A stretch of 64,000 nt of DNA from Eonycteris spelaea (Eukaryota; Chordata; Mammalia; Chiroptera; Pteropodidae): the NCBI GenBank assembly GCA_003508835.1, contig PUFA01000072.1:8158501-8222500 (forward strand), given 5' to 3'. How positions within the stretch are numbered: the first letter of the stretch is position 1; each line of letters opens with the position of its first letter. The position numbers and the translations under genes were made by a program. This document shows positions 13,906-63,200 of this stretch, one piece after another. Under the pieces are notes generated by a model, which saw nothing but the letters and a program-made list of their open reading frames with translations, was not told the DNA's origin and searched no databases.

Positions 13906-14860
13906 GATACTTGCATCACTCTACCTTTATTTCTTTTTGACTAAAACTTTACTTATTTACACATTCTGTATTTCTTAAGCACTATTTGTTGTGTATTAGA
14001 TTTTATGGTTGTTCTTGGTTAGATTTTTTTTTTCTGAAATTTTTCCTTTTATTTCAAATTCTTCCTGATTTTTAGCACCTTATTTCTGAGTTTAATTCTG
14101 ATTTGTGATGTTATTTCATATTTTCTGTCATTTTCTGGGATTTAATTTTTACTTCTTTTGTAGGTGTGGCTTTTTTGCAGGTGTTTACATCAGTATTTAC
14201 TGTCATTTTCTCATTTTTCATGACACGGAATTTGATCCCAGTCCTTTTCTATTCATTTTTATAATAGTTTTCCTAAACTTTTCAGGGTCAGTTGGGACCA
14301 TTCTAGACTCTCTTTTTCTCTTAGCTCTTACAAAGTGATAAAAGGAAATATGGTTTCCTATTTTCAGAGACTGGCTATGTCTCACTAACCCACCTTTATC
14401 TGGACTCTCTCTTTCCTTTTCCCTAAGTGTACCTGTTTTTGCTTACTTGAGATTCTTCTCCCAGAAGTTTCTTTTCAGTTTAGGGCTTTCTCTAGGAAAA
14501 GGAACTTCTACCCCTGGTTTTTGAGTCTAGCCTCATCATACCTTATAATGTCAACATGCGCAAAAGATCCTTCCATTTGCAGCTATTATCAAATAGTCTT
14601 TTTAAACTTTAGTTCATGGTTTTGAGTTCTCCAGTCATCAGGTCCTTAATAGCCCTATTATTTCCTTCTTCATACATGCTGACAGCATGTGAGCTTACAG
14701 TTGGTGGTTTAACCAGACCCTGCTTGTATTTTAGACTTAATGGGGATACCTTGTCAGCCAATCATTGTCTGTGGTGTTTTAAATTGGCTGTGCTGGTCAC
14801 TTTGGAGGGTGGAATTCCAGGAGATTAAGAAATAAATTTAAGAGGTTTTATTCAGGACAA
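13906..14860. other. Intron 1, unclassified pyrimidine-rich stretch
   Basis: T-rich sequence with several short open frames and no firm family match. Its texture is like old antisense L1/HAL1 5' material, but I cannot assign it. No exon-like segment is seen. Confidence 0.4.
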
Positions 14861-14864
14861 CATG

Positions 14865-15180
14865 GGCTAGCATTTAAAAAAGAACACACTGCCACATTAT
14901 GGAGACTTGATTCAGTGCATAGGAGGAGATTAGTTTGAAGGCTGTTGTAGTGATCCAGGTGAGATGATAACGATTAGTCTAGAATAGTGGCAGTGGAGTA
15001 GAAAGGTTTGAATTCTATTTTCTTTTTTTTGGTTGCATGTCGAAGAATGAGAGAGTGAGTAGACATGGATAATCTCCCAGGACTTGGGGTTTTACAACTG
15101 TTTGGATGGTTGTACTGATACTGGAATACTTGTGGAAGAGTAGGTGGTATTTAGTGAGGGGATGGGGGTCTGACAGTGAC
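14865..15180 (-). repeat. Antisense L2 fragment
   Basis: Matches the antisense L2 ORF2 pattern gttgtagtgatccaggtgag (14944) followed by a gtggcagtgga block and ggatggttgtactgat. Diverged. Confidence 0.6.
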
Positions 15181-15239
15181 CAGGTGTGATATTTGTAAGC
15201 ATGCTGAGTTTGAGGCCTTGTGACAGTCTGTTCTTTATC

Positions 15240-15290
15240 ACCACACACACACACACACCACACCACACACACGCACACACAACATTTTAA
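15240..15290 (+). repeat. CA-rich microsatellite
   Basis: Interrupted (CA)n tract with caccac interruptions. Confidence 0.9.
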
Positions 15291-15554
15291 TCTTTCAGGA
15301 AGCGTTTTTCTGACTATCTGATCTTGACTACTTCCAATATTTTTACTTTTTACTTTCCTCTCAACATTTAACACATTTGTACTATTGCTTATTATTATTG
15401 TCTTTTCTACTAGACTAGCTGTTTATAAACATGTTCTTAAAAGTACAGATAGAAATATTGTAGGCTTTGAGAACTAAGAGACAAAAATAAGGTATTTAGT
15501 AGGTACTTGCTATCATTTATCATGTAATCATATAAAATGTAAAAACTCCTGTCC

Positions 15555-15800
15555 TATGAAAACTACCCGCCAGATTTGGTCCACAGGCTGCGGTTTACTG
15601 ACCAGTCTTAGTTGCAGGCACATTGCCTGGTGTATTTCAGATAAATTTAATAAATTTGTGTTGAGTGAATGAATATTGTACTTACAAATTTGGAGTTCAG
15701 ATGAGAGGGCTGAACTAAAGGTGGGTATTTGGGAATGGTCATCAAATAGTAATTGAAGACTTGACAATAGATGAGGTCACTTGAGAAGAATGTAAGTGAG
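15555..15800. repeat. Mixed old repeat debris (hAT-like piece, L2 pieces)
   Basis: A segment around 15570-15600 (gccagatttggtccacaggc) resembles the end of a hAT-Charlie-type element. 15620-15675 resembles the L2 3' tail ending in gagtgaatgaat, and 15690-15800 an antisense L2 piece. All are strongly decayed. Confidence 0.4.
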
Positions 15801-17700
15801 GAGAATGCCTAAGGTGGAGCCTTTTGCTTTGTGTCAAACAGGGAGCAGAGTTAAGTCATGACCAACTCAAAGGTATTTGTATCATACATAGCAGTCAGTA
15901 CCGGGTGCTAACTGCCCTAAGCCATTTGGCCATTTATACTCTAGTTCTTTTGGAAGAATAGAGGACCTTTAACTCTTAAACACAGATGATGGGAATAGAT
16001 GTTTTTTCCTTAGAATTTTTACTACCAGTGAATTATAGTAAAACAAGTCAAAGATAAAGTTTTGCTGCTTATGCAAACATGTATTAGCAAGCAGTCACAA
16101 AAAGTCATACAGCTCATTCTATGAGTTTAGTCCTTTAAAACTCTAGTCTACCCCTTGTGATAAACTGCAGCAGTAAGCAGACACCACAGAGATGTGACTA
16201 GGATTAGGCGATGGACTCTCCAAGAAGGGGTGGGACACATGATTAAAGGGAGGCCTAGACTCAAACACTTCTCTGAAGATATAGTGCGGCTTGCTGGACT
16301 CTTAAACTGCAAACATATAAGAATCAAGGAACCTGGAAAATGATCCTAGTCAATCCATATATCTAGAACAATTTCATTTCAGGAAAAAAAATTCAATACT
16401 CTTATACTAATTAAACCAGTGTCTAAATTCAGATGTTGACATTCAAAGCACTTACTAACTTGGAACTAAATCCTGATGTGGGTGCTTTAAATGCTAACCA
16501 ACCCTCTCTGAAGTGTGGATTTCTAATTTAGGGTACTTGAAAAGTTAACTTACACCTCATGTATGCTGAAGTGTTTTTAATTACAGTGAATTGCATTGTA
16601 GCAGTAATTTGATTATTTTTGGAGGGGACATGCTGCCTGGATCTTATTTTTATTATGCACGTCTTGTAACAATTCATGAATAATTAAGTGTAGTAGTTAT
16701 GTGTGATGAAAATTTTTTTTCTTCTCAGTTCTAGTAATAATTGGATTAGATGTTCATATAGCAGATTTTAACAATTGTGCAGTTCATAAAAACAACTTAC
16801 AGAGTTATCAAGTAATGTTTCACTAATATTTGCATTTGAAGATTGCTCAACATTTATTACCATTTTATATGATGAATTTATACAGAAAACATTATTAATA
16901 GTATTGAAGTCAAGATACAGAAGTATATTAAATACAGAATTAGACTCAAGGCTCTCTTTCCACTGTTGAATCCTATTGGTGATAATAGTTTTATCAGGGC
17001 ATCATTCCATCACATTAAGTGAATGCTACTAATTTGAATTTTGTTTGGCAATATTATTTACATATAATATATATCTATATTTAAGCAAAGGTTATATATA
17101 GATCAATATTTCCACATATTTAACAAACTTTATAATTTGGTTTCCATGGGATTTTTTTTTCCCTAAAAAGGGATCAGTGTATCACTACAGTTTAAGAAAA
17201 CTTGACAGAAATACCATAACAAAGAATTGTTTAATAAAACAATATACTGAATCTGGCAGTATATTAACAAATAATATACCATAACCACGTAACTGTTATG
17301 TAGCCTTTATTCCAAAAAAGTAAGAATTTTACCCTACTTACATATGTTATAAAATAATCCATCATATCAATACATCAAGGTGAGAGGGGTCATCCAGTCA
17401 TTTTCAGTAATTCCTGATAAGGATTTACTTCTTTACCTTTTTGATACAAAATATCTTCCCAAGCTTATTTTTATTTTCATGTGGCTTTAAGGTCATGACA
17501 GTGAGTTGTTTACTTTTTAAAAAACATGAATCATTTGAGATAGAATTCATTGGTTGCAAACGTCAAAAACCAGTTATGCTGACTTAAAGCTATAATTAAT
17601 TGGAAAAATATGAGGTAGTTCATAGAATTGAAGAGGACACCATGGAACTGGAAATAGAGCAGTCCAGGATATAGGCATTGTTCACTAACTGATCTTGTAC
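15801..17700. other. Intron 1, repeat-poor stretch
   Basis: About 1.9 kb with no transposon I recognise and no exon-like open frame. Because it is the longest repeat-free part of intron 1 here, it is a candidate for conserved non-coding sequence, but conservation cannot be judged from one genome. Confidence 0.4.
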
Positions 17701-17706
17701 AGGGTA

Positions 17707-17829
17707 TCCTTCCTTCCTCCCTCCCTCCCTTCTTCCTTCCTTCCTTCCTTCCTCCTCCCTTCTTCCTTCCTTCCTTCCTTCCTTCCTTTCTTCCTTCCTC
17801 CTTCCTTCCTTCCTTCCTTCCTTCTTTCC
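17707..17829 (+). repeat. (CTTC)n homopyrimidine tract
   Basis: 123 consecutive pyrimidines, mainly CTTC/CCTT units with some CCCT units. It has potential for triplex (H-DNA) formation. It ends about 420 bp before exon 2. Open frames across it on both strands are low-complexity artefacts. Confidence 0.95.
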
Positions 17830-18249
17830 GTTTCATCTGTCCACTTTTGCTCAAGGTTCAGAGTTATGGAGGAGAGAATTCTGTTTTCATAGTTTGAGGC
17901 TCATGCCCTACTTAAACTAGGAGAGAGACAAACTTTAATATGCCTTTCAATCAAGACTGTACACGAGAGAGTATACAGGTCCCCCAAAGAAAACTCAGGT
18001 GCAGTTAGGATAGGAGAATGGATCCTAGGAACCACCTCTACTCCCGACAAAATTAACCAACAGCTATCCAGTAAAATAGACAGAAGTTTTGACTTCTTAA
18101 CTTCCTATAGTTTATTATTTAAAGTCTAACATATAATCAATCCTTACAGATTTCTTGAACAAATTACTCAAAAAAATTTTAATTTTAAATTTGTATACTA
18201 GTAGGATCAATTTTAAATACTTATGTAATTTTTTAATTTTTTTTTTTAG

Positions 18250-54069
<35,820 letters not shown>

Positions 54070-54450
54070 GTTCAAGTGAGTGCAGTATCGTTCCCACATT
54101 CAATGCGAAGCACCACCAGATGGCTACCAAATGACAAGAACAACAACAAAAGGCTCCAAAACACAAATGCCTCTTCGTCTCGATGCTTCTAAAGCAAGCC
54201 ATGTCTCAGTCACTTTGCAGTTGCCAAAAGTCACTACCACATGGACTGTAAATGCATATGCATGATTTCCTAAACTGTTTTAGAATTCTCCTTAACAATC
54301 TCAACTCCCCTATTATTCCCTGTTCCCTGGTGCCACATGCTGACAACTGCAGTCTCCAGTTTAGAATATTCCATAATGGTGGCATGTCAGCTGCCCACTT
54401 GATGTTCCTTTGGAAAACGGTGCGCCGTGGATCAAGACACTTTGGTATGA

Positions 54451-54458
54451 TGTATATA
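54451..54458 (+). promoter_or_regulatory. Pumilio-type element TGTATATA in the 3' UTR
   Basis: Exact match to the UGUANAUA consensus of PUM1/PUM2, about 380 nt after the stop. A single 8-mer can occur by chance in a UTR this long. Confidence 0.4.
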
Positions 54459-54947
54459 CACGTTGGAAGACTTTAAAGAGGTGCAGCCTGATCTGAGCCT
54501 CCATCATTGTCCTCCACAAACATATTTTCATATTCTTTATGTGGAAAAATAGATTTTAAAGTACAAGCCAAATGATTTTCATTGGTGGAACTGACAAACA
54601 AAAAAAGTAACTTAAAAAAAGAAACTTGGTTATTGATTAAACAGATAAGTTTAAAAACAACAACAACAACTGTACTTCATCTACCAGTAATTGATATGTA
54701 TTATCTGCCTCAGAAGCCAGGGTTGGAGGAAGAACTTTAGCTATGGATGGTAATGCTTTCGCCATTATACATAATTTTTGAGAACAGCAAGCCCTATTTG
54801 ACCACTCACTTCAGCCTGTGTGTTCCTGCTGTTTTGAAGTAATCAAATGCTGTGCATGGTATTTTACCTGAGCTGCAACCTGTTATGGACTTGAACTTCT
54901 GTTTAAGTTGAAAGCAAGAGTCCCTGACTATAAAGAAAAAATCAAAA

Positions 54948-54953
54948 AATAAA
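54948..54953 (+). promoter_or_regulatory. KPNA3: Possible proximal poly(A) signal AATAAA
   Basis: Canonical hexamer inside an A-rich run about 880 nt after the stop. Use of it would give a short 3' UTR isoform. A-rich context can also mislead oligo-dT priming. Confidence 0.35.
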
Positions 54954-56480
54954 ACAAAGGTCTAAAGTACCCATTGGTGATGTTAAAGAAGAAAATCTTG
55001 CTTTTAGCTTTCAGGAGTTAATATTTTTCATTTTAAATTGATAATTGGATATGGTTGATTTATATTGGGTTTAAACTGTGGAGCTTTCATGTTTACTGTA
55101 ATTTAGTCTTAAAATATTTTTTACTTAGTAACCAGTGCTTTTGATAATGTGGTTGGCAACAAACCAGCAACTATTTAGAAGTGTCATAAAACTTCATTCT
55201 TTGAGTATTGGGAAAGTTAATTCAGATCTTATTCTAAAAGCATATTCACATATTAAAAGATTCAGACAAGGATCTGTGTAGAAGAATATCTGCAGTTATT
55301 TAACATAAACCTGATTAGCAGTGATCTTTTAAGTACTTCTGCAAATTCTGGTATTACTATGTAAAGTCACTGCTTTTGGTAAATTGTCTGACCCAGTTAT
55401 TAATGAAAGAATATGAAATTTTTTAAATTGAATAATTTGTGCTGTCACAGAAATGGTTTTATTGCTATTGTTTACTGGGTATAATTTTCCAATGCATTGA
55501 TGTGAAGAGATAGGAAATCTAAACTAATTTAGTTATCCGATGGGGGGTATATTTACTGTGATGAAGATGAGACAGATGATGCCATCAGAGCTTTGTGAAT
55601 CAGCTGGGGTGTTTTCACTGATAAACAACACATAGCAGGTGTGCATTCATTAAAAATATATGTATCTGCCAAGATGGAGCCACTTTAAAGAGTGAGTTTT
55701 GTCTTGTATCTAAAATGGATACAAGCGTATGTTTAAACTGCAAGATTTTTACTTGCTAGAGAATCTGTTTTAATATAGTGGTTTGGCCTCTGATTATTTA
55801 TAGGTTTTATAAATTTTAGAATCAATTTCTCTTTAAGGTGGCTCAGATTTTTCAACTCTTGTGCACATAAAATTGAGTTGAAGTTCATTGTGCCTTTTTT
55901 TCTTTATCCAAATTTTGAGTTAAAGCTTCATATGGTAACTGCATCCTGTTTGGACACTGTAGTCTAAATTTTTGAAACTGTGTGGTGTTCACTAAAAGGA
56001 ATAACAAAGTCAAAGCTAATTAAGGTCACAAACTTCGGTGAAACCCTTCAAGTCCAAATCTTCTTGATATTGTGAATTGTCCCCCTTCCGGTTTGGTTTC
56101 TTCTGGACCCTCCATACTTACAGTTACCTTTTAAATTTTGCACACATTGAGATTAAATTGGGCCTCTACTGTGCCGATTCCCGTTTCTCTTGTGTTTTAA
56201 ATGCAAACTAACAGAAGTGAACGTTAGCATCAAGTAGTGCAGACGTATGTATGCATTCGCTTGATTCAATTTGTTGTGACCTTATCAGTTTGAAATTGGA
56301 ATTGCGCCATTTCGTAGATAAAAGAAATATATTGCTGCACTTTTAAGTTTTCAAAACAGTGTTGAAAAATTGCATTGTTTTTATTTTTTTTAAACTCAGT
56401 TAAAAAAGACTAAAACGTTCTTTCAAAAGAGGCATCTAAATGTGTTCCTAATTTTGTATATGGGCTTAGGTTTTGTAACC

Positions 56481-56486
56481 AATAAA
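56481..56486 (+). promoter_or_regulatory. KPNA3: Distal poly(A) signal of KPNA3
   Basis: AATAAA after a T/G-rich stretch. A MaLR-type LTR remnant begins about 250 bp downstream, so the non-repetitive sequence ends near here. The resulting 3' UTR of about 2.4 kb fits the known long KPNA3 transcript. Confidence 0.75.
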
Positions 56487-56734
56487 AAAAGCTGCTATCA
56501 AATACGATAAAACATTGAAGAACTTATTTCTAAAGGTATCTTAATTTCCTAGTTTTGTTTGGTTAAATTTAAATTTGGAATTATTTTTCAACCATCAACT
56601 ACAGTAGAGGTTAATCATGAATTACTTTTCTTGAATTTTAATATCTCCTTCCCACTACAACAAACATGACCAGTAATGATCCTAAATTTAAGAGTATTTT
56701 TTTAAACAAATGAGTACCAAAATCTTTATTCATT

Positions 56735-56960
56735 TCCTAAGCTGCTATAACAAAGTACTGTAAACCAGGTGGCTTAAACAATAGATGCTTATGTTGCACA
56801 GCCCGGAGGCTGGAATCTGCAGTCACGTTGGGGCTGGGCTGTGTGTTCCCTAGGCTCTGGAAGGATCCGTCCTTGTCTCTTCCTGGCTTCTGGTGGTTGC
56901 CTGCAGTCTTTGGCACTTCTCAGCTTATAGCAGCATCACTCCAGTTTCTGTTTTTATTGT
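56735..56960 (-). mobile_element. MaLR LTR remnant (MST/MLT1 type), antisense
   Basis: agctgctataacaaagtact, aaccaggtggcttaaacaat and cggaggctggaatctgc match the antisense 3' part of MaLR LTRs. It lies about 250 bp beyond the KPNA3 poly(A) signal. 56965-57715 is unclassified. Confidence 0.7.
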
Positions 56961-57721
56961 CACATATCATTCTCTTTACATATCTCAGGTTTAAATACCA
57001 TAACTTAGCCATTCGAGAAAATAGTGTGATAATGTCTTTCATGAAACAAAAAAAAAAATCAAATTTTATTTAAGGCTTAACCCTTGAAAACATATTACTG
57101 TGGAATATGATAAGTGAGGTAAACCTGAAGTGTTTAACATGTTAGAGGTTGTGGCTTTAAATGAAATCTTTGAATAATTTAAAGATTAAATTAAAATAAG
57201 CCAAACTTTTGCTCTTACAAATATTTTTACTTTTGAATAGTGCCACTTCAAATTATTTCTGAAAGAAGTCAGTGCGTAAGTAAAAAAATGTGATGGTATC
57301 ACTCCTAAAGAATCTTGCCTACGTTTCCTGTAGAAGGGGTGTCCTTTTCAGGGGATGAATTATTTAATTACTACAGGTGAAAATTCATGAATGTCAGCTG
57401 TCTTACATTGATGGTTATGAATTTTTTTAACACTAGTTGAACTGGGGGAATTTTAATTAAATCCATTTGAAGAAAGGCAGTATAATTACTGTACATTAAG
57501 CTGTAAGGCTTAATGTAAATGTACTTTGTTAGATAGCTGAAGAACAGTGGTAGATTGATTCTCAAAAAGTACTATGTGTAAATGGGTATATATAATATAG
57601 ATAGAGGTGGGGCTTGGTCCTATATCAAGAGAAAGTCATTCGGAAAAGGGATGCAAGAATGCAACATTCACATCCTTGGCCTTTTTTTATTCACTCATGA
57701 AATACTTGTGAACTCTGGCTT

Positions 57722-57928
57722 AAATCAGGGTGCCTAAAACCCTGCAATAATTCTTTGTTTGGGGGGATGTCCTGTGCATTTTAGGATGTTTAGTTTAGCA
57801 TCTTTAGGTTTTACCCGCTAGATGTGGATAGCACCTCTCCACACTCCCCAGTTGTGACAACCAAAAATGTCTCCAGATGTTGCCAAGTGTCCCCTGGGAG
57901 CCAAAATTGTTCCCGGTGTGAACTGTTG
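57722..57928 (-). mobile_element. MER20 (hAT-Charlie), antisense
   Basis: ggatgtcctgtgcattttag, the block cccgctagatgtggatagca and ccagttgtgacaaccaaaaa followed by tgtctccagatgttgcc give an almost full-length MER20. Confidence 0.88.
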
Positions 57929-57981
57929 GCCTAAACCAATTCCTGTAGAAAACTTCTCCACTCAAATGAGACAGCCTAAGT

Positions 57982-58209
57982 CAGGGGTCTCCAACCCTGG
58001 AGACACCTGTCCCCAACACCTGTCCGTGCTCTGTTAGGAACTAGGCCACACAGCAGGAGGTGAGCGATGGGCGAGTGAGTGAAGCTTCATCTGTATTTGC
58101 AGCTCCTCCCCAGCCCTAGCATCACCGCCTCAGCTCAACCTTAGATCATTGGGTATTAGATTCTCATAGGAACACCGGTCCCTGATGCCAAAACGGCTGG
58201 GGACCACTG
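57982..58209 (+). mobile_element. MER1-like non-autonomous hAT element
   Basis: 228 bp with ends caggggtctccaacc and ggctggggaccactg. The internal tgttaggaactaggccacac, then agcaggaggtgagcg and attagattctcataggaac is the MER1-type pattern. The orientation label is arbitrary. Confidence 0.8.
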
Positions 58210-58520
58210 GCTAAATCATGTCTTCTTGTTGTGTAAACAGTTCCAGGCTTTCCTCAGATGCAGAAGATGGAGACAAAAATGTGCCTTTTCTTCATTTTCA
58301 GTTTCAGGAGAAATCAGAGCTAGACCTAACCACATTTGCCAAATCACCCGTCCGTGGGAACTCCCAGGAGTACTGAGCCCCATCTGTTGCGAAGGATTTA
58401 GGATAAAATGGGAATATGGAGTAACTAGTTACCCTCTTAAATTGATCCTGTGGCTACTAACAAGGTGTGTAAGGCAATCAAGTATGTGAATTGCCCACAA
58501 CCCTCAACACTGCCCTGGAG

Positions 58521-58616
58521 CAGTGTTTTTCAAACATTTTAAGTCGGAGATTTTTAAATTCTCTGGGAAAGCTGGAGTTGTACCAGAAAATTGACAGCAT
58601 ACTTTGAAAAACACTC
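58521..58616. mobile_element. 96-bp hAT-type MITE
   Basis: Ends cagtgtttttcaaa and tttgaaaaacactc are inverted repeats (13 of 14). The 8-bp flanks match at 5 of 8 positions. The internal acattttaagtcggaga fits a MER5/MER58-type relic. Confidence 0.65.
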
Positions 58617-59735
58617 CTTTGAAGCATCATGAGAGATTGGCCCCATCAGAAAACTTAGTCTCTTAAAAATGATTAAAAGCAGGGGAACTATGGCCAAGCC
58701 ATACACCATAAAGGCTGTGTTCCCTGCAGGGAATTTCTTCTACAATGGCCCTCTTCCGTACCCTAACAAACTGCCATCCACTTTCTTAAGTAATTTCTTT
58801 AAACTGTGGTACTCAAAGCTAAATGGGGCCTTTATGCCAAGCAATGTGTGAATCCTCGAGACTGGGATCGCGGTTTTACTTGATGGTAAGTAAAACGGTT
58901 TTATGGTAATACAAGCCTAAGTGTTAGAGCATAAAGGACACATTTTGCATAACATTTTAAAGATAAGATCAGATTTTTGAGGCAGGCCATCCTATGAAAA
59001 TATTCCTGCAGGAGTTCAAGTCAAATGACGAGGCGCTCACTCCAGGGGAGCCTGTCCTACTTTGTTGAACAGCTTTAGTTGTTGCCAGGTCTTTTCTTAA
59101 TACTGAACAAAAGCCGCTGCTCTTAAATGACCATCATTATAAATTAACTATTCTAGAATCAGAATAGATGTTTTGTTTTTCCCAGATAGTGAAGAGATGG
59201 ATCGTTTTTATCAGCTCCCTTACTCAGCTTTAAACCCATGCATTTTGACCATCCTAATTATAAAGTCCTTTATGGGCCTGGTTCCCATCAGCTTCATGCA
59301 CTCCAAGGATCCCAAGAATTGAGTGTGATGTGACTAGTTTCTGGGTACAATAGAATGGGAACATTCCATTATCTGGAACTTAACCCTATTAATGTGGAGG
59401 AGCTTATTGTTTCATTTACATTTCGTCATAATTAGGTTTGTGGTCAGTTAACAGCCTCGGCACCCTTTGTCATCAGCTCTCTTTGAACCAGTAGTTAGGC
59501 ATTTACACCCTCAGACCCAAAAATAGAATTTATAAATGTCATCTTGATTTTAGCCCAGTTTTCTTCACAATAACATCAGATTCTTTTAATGATTGTATTC
59601 TTTCCATGTCTTCAGTATTTTATAAATTAGATTTTTGACTAAGCCTTTAGAAACATTCAAGAATTTCATGAGCAGTATGTCCCATACTGTGATAGGGTGC
59701 AAGATGCTTTACAACTAGCTGGTAAGGGCAGGAAA
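58617..59735. other. Intergenic stretch, nothing recognised
   Basis: About 1.1 kb without an identifiable repeat. A 60-codon open frame at 58669-58851 has no recognisable homology and is probably chance. Confidence 0.4.
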
Positions 59736-59739
59736 TGTA

Positions 59740-60620
59740 CTTCAGGTTTAGTGATGTGTAGAGACCACATTAGTGAGATTAAGCACTGAGGGACGAGATG
59801 GTGATGGAACAGCTTGGTCCATGAAGTAGATGGGATCAAGAGATATTTGGCAACTAAAATAGGAGTTGGTAACACCTTAGATCTGGAGTTTGGGGAGAGG
59901 GAAGTATCAAGGATGATTTCTATGTTGTTGGATTACAGTAACATAAATGGAAGTAACATAAGATAGAGAACACTGGAAGAGACGCAGACATAGGAAGTAG
60001 AGGGTGATGAGCGTAGTTTGGCTGTGTTGAAAAATCCAAATGACTGTCAAGTAGGGCAGCTGGAAATACCCGTCTGGAGCTCAAAAGAAAGGGCCAAGCT
60101 ACACGTTTGAATCCCTTTGACTATTTTTGGTGGTTTATTAACGCGGATGAGGATGAGGCTGCCTGGGTCCGACATTTGGAGTGAGAACAGGGTTTAGGAC
60201 TGAGCTGTGGAGTTCCCAGCATTCCACAGGGTATGTAGTGGAGGATGAGGTGGCAAAGGAAACAGGTATTGCTAAGGGAGGTAGGAAAGAAAGCCCTGTG
60301 TTTTCTCAGAAAACTGAGGAAAAAAGATTTCAGTGCCCAGTGAGGCTGTTGAGGGGTCAAGTAAGATAAGGACAGAAAATGTCCTTCTGGTTAGTGATAT
60401 GGAGGTCACTGGTCACCTACGAGCTGTATCACTGCAGTAAAGAGGATGAAAACTAGAGTAGGAAGGATGGAGGAGCAGGGGCAGAATATGAAGACAGCGA
60501 ATCTAATTCATTTCTTAGGTTTTGTTTGCTCTGAAGGGGAGGAGGGCAGAGTAGTCACTAAAGGGTGATGTGGGGAAGTTGATGGGGGATATCCAGTTGA
60601 GAAAGATGTTGAATATATAA
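59740..60620 (-). repeat. Antisense L2 ORF2 remnant
   Basis: gaagtatcaaggatgatttc, agctggaaatacccgtctgg, ggactgagctgtggagttcc and gaggggtcaagtaagataag followed by tatggaggtcactggtcacc keep the order of L2 ORF2 in antisense over nearly 900 bp, with indels. Confidence 0.8.
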
Positions 60621-60689
60621 GAGAAGAATGATCATCAGTTTTCTAAGTAACAGAAGAGAATCCAAAGTGTAGGTAGCAGGACTGGCCAT

Positions 60690-60885
60690 ATGCATTCCTT
60701 CAGTCGGCCGTTATTTAACTGAGCAACTAGTACATACCAAACTCTGACAGGTGCAAGGGACACAGCAATAAACAAGCCAGACACACCCCTGGCCTTGTGG
60801 AGCTTATATTCTGGTGGCAAGACAATAGCAATGAATATGTAAATAAATAATTTCATCTGGTGTTAGCTGCTATATACAAAATAAT
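60690..60885 (-). repeat. L2 3' tail, antisense
   Basis: cacagcaataaacaagccag, then cctggccttgtggagcttat and attctggtgg is the antisense L2 3' region; it is probably a separate piece from the fragment upstream. Confidence 0.7.
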
Positions 60886-60945
60886 ATAAGGAGTAACTGA
60901 AGGAAAAAGTTATTAAACTTTTGTTCAGTGCCAGGAGTCATTTTT

Positions 60946-61318
60946 TTTTAAATTGTGGTAAAATACACATAACATAAAAGTTACCATCTTACCCATTTTA
61001 AGTGTACGTACGGTGCAGTATGTTAAGTATAGTCACATTGCACCAACACTCCAGAACTTTTTCATCTTGCAAAACTGAAACTGTACAGCTACTAAATAAC
61101 TCCCCCTTTCTTCTTCCACCATTCTATTTTCTGTCTTTAGGAACATCACTACTTTAGATACCTAATATAAGTGAAGTCATATGGTATTTGTCTTTTTTGC
61201 TACTGGCTTATTTCATTAGCATAATGTCCTCAAGGTACTTCCATGTTATAGCATGTGTCAGAATTTTATTCCTTTTCATGGCTAAATAATATTCCACTGT
61301 ATATGCCACATTTTAAAA
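60946..61318 (-). repeat. L1MB 3' end, antisense
   Basis: aattgtggtaaaatacacat, ttttcatcttgcaaaactga, cataatgtcctcaaggtact and taatattccactgtatatgc are the standard L1MB 3' end in antisense. Confidence 0.9.
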
Positions 61319-62697
<1,379 letters not shown>

Positions 62698-62984
62698 TAA
62701 AAAGAGAGCGCACCTTCCTTAGCCGATACCTTTACCCAGTTAAAAATAAAGCAAAACAAACAAAACCCTGAATTTTGAATCAGTGATTTCTGTACTGTGT
62801 TATGTTAGAGTGTACGCTACTCAGGGTCTTGATTTACGTGACTTGGTAACCTGCTCATAAATGTTGAACTGAAAATAATTGAGAGAGGGCTTTTGAGTGC
62901 CCCCGAGGGAGCAGAGAAAGGTGATGGGGCGCGCTGCGCAAAGTCCGAGGGCCTGCACCAAAACAAAAACCCGCGTGCCATAAT

Positions 62985-63200
62985 AGTAATTGCCACTTAT
63001 TGGGTGATGGGTGTGTGCCAGGCACCGTACTGTGTTTAAAATTTCCCATCTTTATAACATCCCATAAGCTAGTTAATATCGTCACCATTTTACAGAGGAG
63101 AAAACAGACCCTGCAAAGTTAGGCGACTTTTCAATGCCACGCAGCCGTCAGATTCAGACTTAGTGTAGTCTGGTTTCAAAGCTTGCGCTCTCGGTATCAC
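62985..63200 (-). repeat. MIR, antisense (EBPL intron 1)
   Basis: gtgtgccaggcaccgtactg, ccattttacagaggagaaaa, gccacgcagccgtcag and ggtttcaaagcttgcgctc form a nearly full-length antisense MIR. Confidence 0.85.

Larger units (their letters stand above)
54070..56505 (+). other. KPNA3: KPNA3 3' UTR
   Basis: About 2.4 kb of AT-rich sequence from the stop codon to the distal poly(A) signal at 56481. No transposable element is recognisable in it, unlike the introns, which fits a constrained exon. It holds a short CAA run (about 54656-54671), many ATTTA and T-rich motifs, a Pumilio-type site, and a possible proximal AATAAA at 54948. The 3' end is inferred from the signal position and the usual cleavage 10-30 nt after it. 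Confidence 0.85.

Noticed and set aside
17531..17892. Lys/Glu/Gly-rich and Ser/Phe/Pro-rich frames
   Set aside because: Translations of the (CTTC)n microsatellite.
58669..58851. 60-codon intergenic frame with clean composition
   Set aside because: No recognised homology, no Kozak support or splice context; kept as nothing.
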